From Tardiphaga sp051811025 (GTDB taxonomy: Bacteria; Pseudomonadota; Alphaproteobacteria; Rhizobiales; Xanthobacteraceae): a stretch of DNA of 64,000 nucleotides. A program made the position numbers and the translations under genes. The stretch spans positions 1,612,001-1,676,000 of the forward strand of contig NZ_JBPWQE010000001.1 of NCBI RefSeq assembly GCF_051811025.1, in the 5' to 3' direction. The notes beneath the pieces were generated by a model. It had not been told where the DNA came from and made no database searches. It saw only the letters and a program-made list of their open reading frames with translations. The stretch's first letter is position 1; each line of letters starts with the position of its first letter. This document shows positions 61,474-64,000 of this stretch, piece after piece.

Positions 61474-62324
61474 ACCAGATGACAAGCCAGGTGAATAATA
61501 GCGAACCTCAGAGCGAGGTTCAGGGCGTTGCAGCCGGCAGTTCGTTCTATGCCGCGATGCGCATTCTGCCACGTGCCCAGCGCGATGCGATGTTCCAGAT
61601 CTACAGCTTCTGCCGTCAGGTCGACGATATCGCGGATTCCGATGGTCCGCGCGACGTCAGGCTCGCTGACATGCAGCAGTGGCGCGCAGATATCGATGCG
61701 CTCTATGCAGGCAATCCGCCGGCGCGGGTGCGCGACTATGTCGGGCCGATCAAGCAATTCGGCATGCGCAAGGAGGATTTCATCGCCGTCATCGACGGCA
61801 TGGAGATGGATATCCCCGCGGATATTCGCGCGCCCGATGACGCAACGCTCGATCTGTATTGCGATCGTGTTGCCAGTGCCGTCGGCCGCCTGTCGGTGAA
61901 GGTGTTCGGCATGCCGGACGAGGACGGTATCCTGCTTGCGCATCATCTCGGCCGTGCGCTGCAGATCACCAATATCCTGCGCGATATCGACGAAGACGCC
62001 GGTATCGGTCGTCTCTATCTGCCGCGCGAACTGCTCTATCACGCCGGCATCACGTCGAGCGATCCGGACGTGGTGCGCGCCAGCCCGGCGTTGCCGAAGG
62101 TCTGTGCGCCGCTGGTGAAGCGGGCGCAGGCACATTTCGAAAAGTCCGACGAGATCATGGCGCGCAACAAGCGCCGCGTGGTGCGTGCACCGCGGATCAT
62201 GTCGAAATATTATCACGCCATCCTGGAATTGCTGGTGGCGCGTGGCTTTGCTTTGCCGCGCGACCCCGTTCGTCTCGGCAAGGCCTCCAAGATAGCGATC
62301 CTGCTGCGATACGCGATTATCTGA
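61470..62324 (+). CDS. hpnD: Presqualene diphosphate synthase
   Basis: 284 residues from ATG 61470, overlapping hpnC by 4 bases. The motifs are CRQVDDIADSDGPRDVRLADMQQW (first Asp-rich) and ITNILRDIDEDAGIGRLYLPRELL (second Asp-rich), both with intact Asp. HpnD joins two farnesyl diphosphates into presqualene diphosphate, the first step of the HpnCDE route to squalene. The C-terminus ends KIAILLRYAII, and its stop overlaps the hpnE start by one base. Confidence 0.95.
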   Translation: MNQMTSQVNNSEPQSEVQGVAAGSSFYAAMRILPRAQRDAMFQIYSFCRQVDDIADSDGPRDVRLADMQQWRADIDALYAGNPPARVRDYVGPIKQFGMRKEDFIAVIDGMEMDIPADIRAPDDATLDLYCDRVASAVGRLSVKVFGMPDEDGILLAHHLGRALQITNILRDIDEDAGIGRLYLPRELLYHAGITSSDPDVVRASPALPKVCAPLVKRAQAHFEKSDEIMARNKRRVVRAPRIMSKYYHAILELLVARGFALPRDPVRLGKASKIAILLRYAII

Positions 62325-63574
62325 TGCAAAAGACCGCTCATATCATAGGTGCCGGCGTTTCCGGCCTGTCGGCCGCCGTGCGTCTCGTCAATGCCGGTTT
62401 CAAGGTCCACGTCCATGAGGCGACGCAGCAGGCCGGTGGCCGCTGCCGGTCGTATTTCGACGCGCAGACCCAGCTCCAGATCGACAACGGCAACCATCTG
62501 GTTCTGTCGGGCAACAGCCACGTCGTTGCCTATGCGAAGTCGATCGGCACCGAGGACGGGCTTGTTGGTCCGAAGCGGGCGCAATTCGCATTTGCCGATG
62601 CCAAGACTGGCAAGCGCTGGCAGCTGGATCTCGGCGATGGCAAGATTCCGACATGGTTGTTCGACAAGACGCGCCGCGTCCCGGACACCGGCATCGCCGA
62701 TTATCTCGCGCTGTCGCCGCTGATCTGGTCGTCGAATAGTCGCCTGGTCGGCGATGCCATTCGCTGTGAAGGCGTCCTCTACGATCGTCTGGTGCAGCCA
62801 CTGCTGCTGGCCGCGCTCAATGTCGATCCGCCGGAAGGTTCGGCTGGCCTCGCTGGCGCCATCGTGCGCGAAACGCTGCTGGCAGGCGGGCAGGCGTGCC
62901 GCCCGCTGATCGCGCGCGCTGGTCTTAGCGATGTTCTGGTCGAGCCTGCGATCGAATTGCTGCGCGCCAAGGGCGCCGGCGTTCATTTTGGCCATGAGCT
63001 GCGCGGTTACACCATGAGTGGTGATCGCGTCACCGAGCTGAAGTTTGGCGCTGATGACGTCATCGCCATCGGTCCTGACGACGTGGTCGTGATGGCTGTC
63101 CCGCCATGGGCCGCGAAGTCGCTATTGCCCGGCGTGAAGACGCCGACCGAATTCCGCGCGATTGTGAATGCGCATTTCAACTACGTTCCGCCGGCAGGCC
63201 ACGCGCCGCTGGTTGGCGTTGTCGGCGGTGTGGTGGAATGGCTGTTTGCTTTCCACAATCGCCTGTCGATCACGATCAGCAATGGCGACCGTTTCGTGAA
63301 CACACCGCGCGAACAATTTGCGCAACAGATCTGGGACGAAATCTGCAAGATTTCGAATATCCAGGCGCCGCTGCCCGCCTGGCAGATCGTGCGCGAGCGC
63401 CGCGCCACTTTTGCGGCTACGCCTGCCCAAGATGCCCTGCGTCCGGGCACGCGCACCGATTTCAAGAATCTTTTTCTCGCGGGCGATTGGACCGATACCG
63501 GTCTGCCGGCGACTATTGAAGGATCGGTGCGGTCGGGTGACCGCGCGGCCGATCTCGTTCTGGCGATGCGCTAA
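62324..63574 (+). CDS. hpnE: Hydroxysqualene oxidoreductase HpnE
   Basis: 416 residues from ATG 62324. The N-terminal FAD motif is HIIGAGVSGLSAAVRLVNAG with EATQQAGGRCRSYFD after it, and the C-terminal FAD segment is FKNLFLAGDWTDTGLPATIEGSVRSGDRAADLVL. HpnE reduces hydroxysqualene to squalene using FAD. It is about 42 bases ahead of shc, and with hpnC and hpnD completes squalene synthesis for the cyclase. Confidence 0.95.
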   Translation: MQKTAHIIGAGVSGLSAAVRLVNAGFKVHVHEATQQAGGRCRSYFDAQTQLQIDNGNHLVLSGNSHVVAYAKSIGTEDGLVGPKRAQFAFADAKTGKRWQLDLGDGKIPTWLFDKTRRVPDTGIADYLALSPLIWSSNSRLVGDAIRCEGVLYDRLVQPLLLAALNVDPPEGSAGLAGAIVRETLLAGGQACRPLIARAGLSDVLVEPAIELLRAKGAGVHFGHELRGYTMSGDRVTELKFGADDVIAIGPDDVVVMAVPPWAAKSLLPGVKTPTEFRAIVNAHFNYVPPAGHAPLVGVVGGVVEWLFAFHNRLSITISNGDRFVNTPREQFAQQIWDEICKISNIQAPLPAWQIVRERRATFAATPAQDALRPGTRTDFKNLFLAGDWTDTGLPATIEGSVRSGDRAADLVLAMR

Positions 63575-63616
63575 CCGTCGCGCAGCCTGACGATCATTCA
63601 CGACGAGTACGGAGAT

Positions 63617-64000
63617 ATGGCGAGCGAGATGCATTCGGTCAGTCCAGAGATCACAATTCAGAACGCGGCGCTCGAGACGAGCATCGCTTCGGCGAAGCAG
63701 GGCCTGCTGAAGTTCCGGCAGCCTGACGGCCATTGGGTATTTGAGCTCGAAGCCGACGGCACGATCCCGTCAGAATACGTCCTGTTGCGGCACTACCTCG
63801 GCGAGCCCGTCGATGCCGAGCTTGAAGGCAAAATCGCCAACTATCTTCGCCGCACCCAGGGCAAGCATGGCGGCTGGGCGCTGGTGCAGGACGGCGACTT
63901 CGATATGAGCGCCAGCGTGAAAGTGTATTTCGCGCTGAAGATGATCGGCGATTCGATCGACGCGCCGCATATGGTTCGTGCCCGCGAGGCGATCCGCTCG
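63617..64000 (+). CDS. shc: Squalene-hopene cyclase, N-terminal part (cut by right edge)
   Basis: 128 residues from ATG 63617 are present (GGAG upstream). The N-terminal part of the cyclase reads KQGLLKFRQPDGHWVFELEADGTIPSEYVLLRHYLGEP, where PDGHWVFELEAD with EYVLLRHYLGE is typical of SHC, followed by the QW-motif-like QGKHGGWALVQDGDFDMSASVKVYFALKMIG. The enzyme cyclises squalene to hopene. The catalytic DxDD motif lies beyond the window. It continues the hpnCDE operon. Confidence 0.96.
   Translation, partial: MASEMHSVSPEITIQNAALETSIASAKQGLLKFRQPDGHWVFELEADGTIPSEYVLLRHYLGEPVDAELEGKIANYLRRTQGKHGGWALVQDGDFDMSASVKVYFALKMIGDSIDAPHMVRAREAIRS

Noticed and set aside
1..64000. tRNA, rRNA or prophage genes
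   Set aside because: I looked for T-loop GGTTCGAATCC-type segments, rRNA signatures and integrase motifs and saw none I could support.

Overview
This 64 kb window is a chromosomal segment of a GC-rich alphaproteobacterium, most likely of the Bradyrhizobium / Rhodopseudomonas / Tardiphaga group (Nitrobacteraceae). The evidence is a hopanoid locus with the C-2 methylase HpnP, the high proportion of ABC and tripartite solute-binding proteins, and intergenic palindromic repeats of a kind I associate with this group. I saw no rRNA, tRNA, CRISPR array, phage or intact insertion sequence.

Layout. At 1-1.4 kb a membrane-anchored class III cyclase fused to a formylglycine-generating-enzyme-like (SUMF1) domain runs off the left edge. 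At 1.6-9.7 kb is an acyl-CoA catabolic region: two acyl-CoA ligases, a 2,4-dienoyl-CoA-reductase-like SDR divergent from a crotonase, two solute-binding proteins and a beta-hydroxyacid dehydrogenase. At 9.8-16.8 kb are PEP carboxylase, a Tat-type SMP-30 protein, a secreted TPR protein and an MHS-type transporter, with two hairpins between convergent genes. At 17-22.3 kb are an SDR, an SCP2-type thiolase with its DUF35 zinc-ribbon partner, a lone AtuA-type domain, an amidase and a DUF2848 protein. At 22.6-25.3 kb are a 2OG-Fe(II) oxygenase, AlkB and an MFS transporter.

At 25.4-42.1 kb is a homoprotocatechuate (3,4-dihydroxyphenylacetate) meta-cleavage cluster (hpaD, hpaE, hpaF, hpaH, a FAH-family enzyme and a ThDP enzyme). 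It is read leftward from a short control region shared with the divergent MarR regulator hpaR. To its right are a branched-chain-amino-acid-type ABC importer with a LivM-LivG fusion, an Ldh2-type dehydrogenase, an HpaI-family aldolase and a TctC-type binding protein. At 42.1-42.9 kb lies an 811-base stretch with no convincing gene. It holds a palindromic repeat, a near-consensus sigma-70 promoter and a run of four hairpins. A UxaA-family dehydratase follows.

At 44.5-52.4 kb four tightly packed genes encode transglutaminase-DUF2126, circularly permuted ATP-grasp + alpha-E, a second transglutaminase and a BaiN-type flavoprotein. The first three form a predicted, little-characterised peptide-ligase/peptidase system. 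At 52.5-64 kb the hopanoid locus begins. Unusually, hpnP lies between eutB and eutC (ethanolamine ammonia-lyase) and is preceded by a sequence close to the EcfG general-stress promoter. Then come an MMPL/RND exporter, a strong bidirectional terminator, two small secreted proteins, and hpnC-hpnD-hpnE with overlapping ends leading into shc, which is cut by the right edge.

A family of 110-180 bp imperfect palindromes (outer arms close to CTCGTCATTCCGGGGCG) occurs at seven or more gene ends, often touching a stop codon and once inside the hpa operon. All function calls come from reading the translated sequence and remembered family motifs. No database search was possible.
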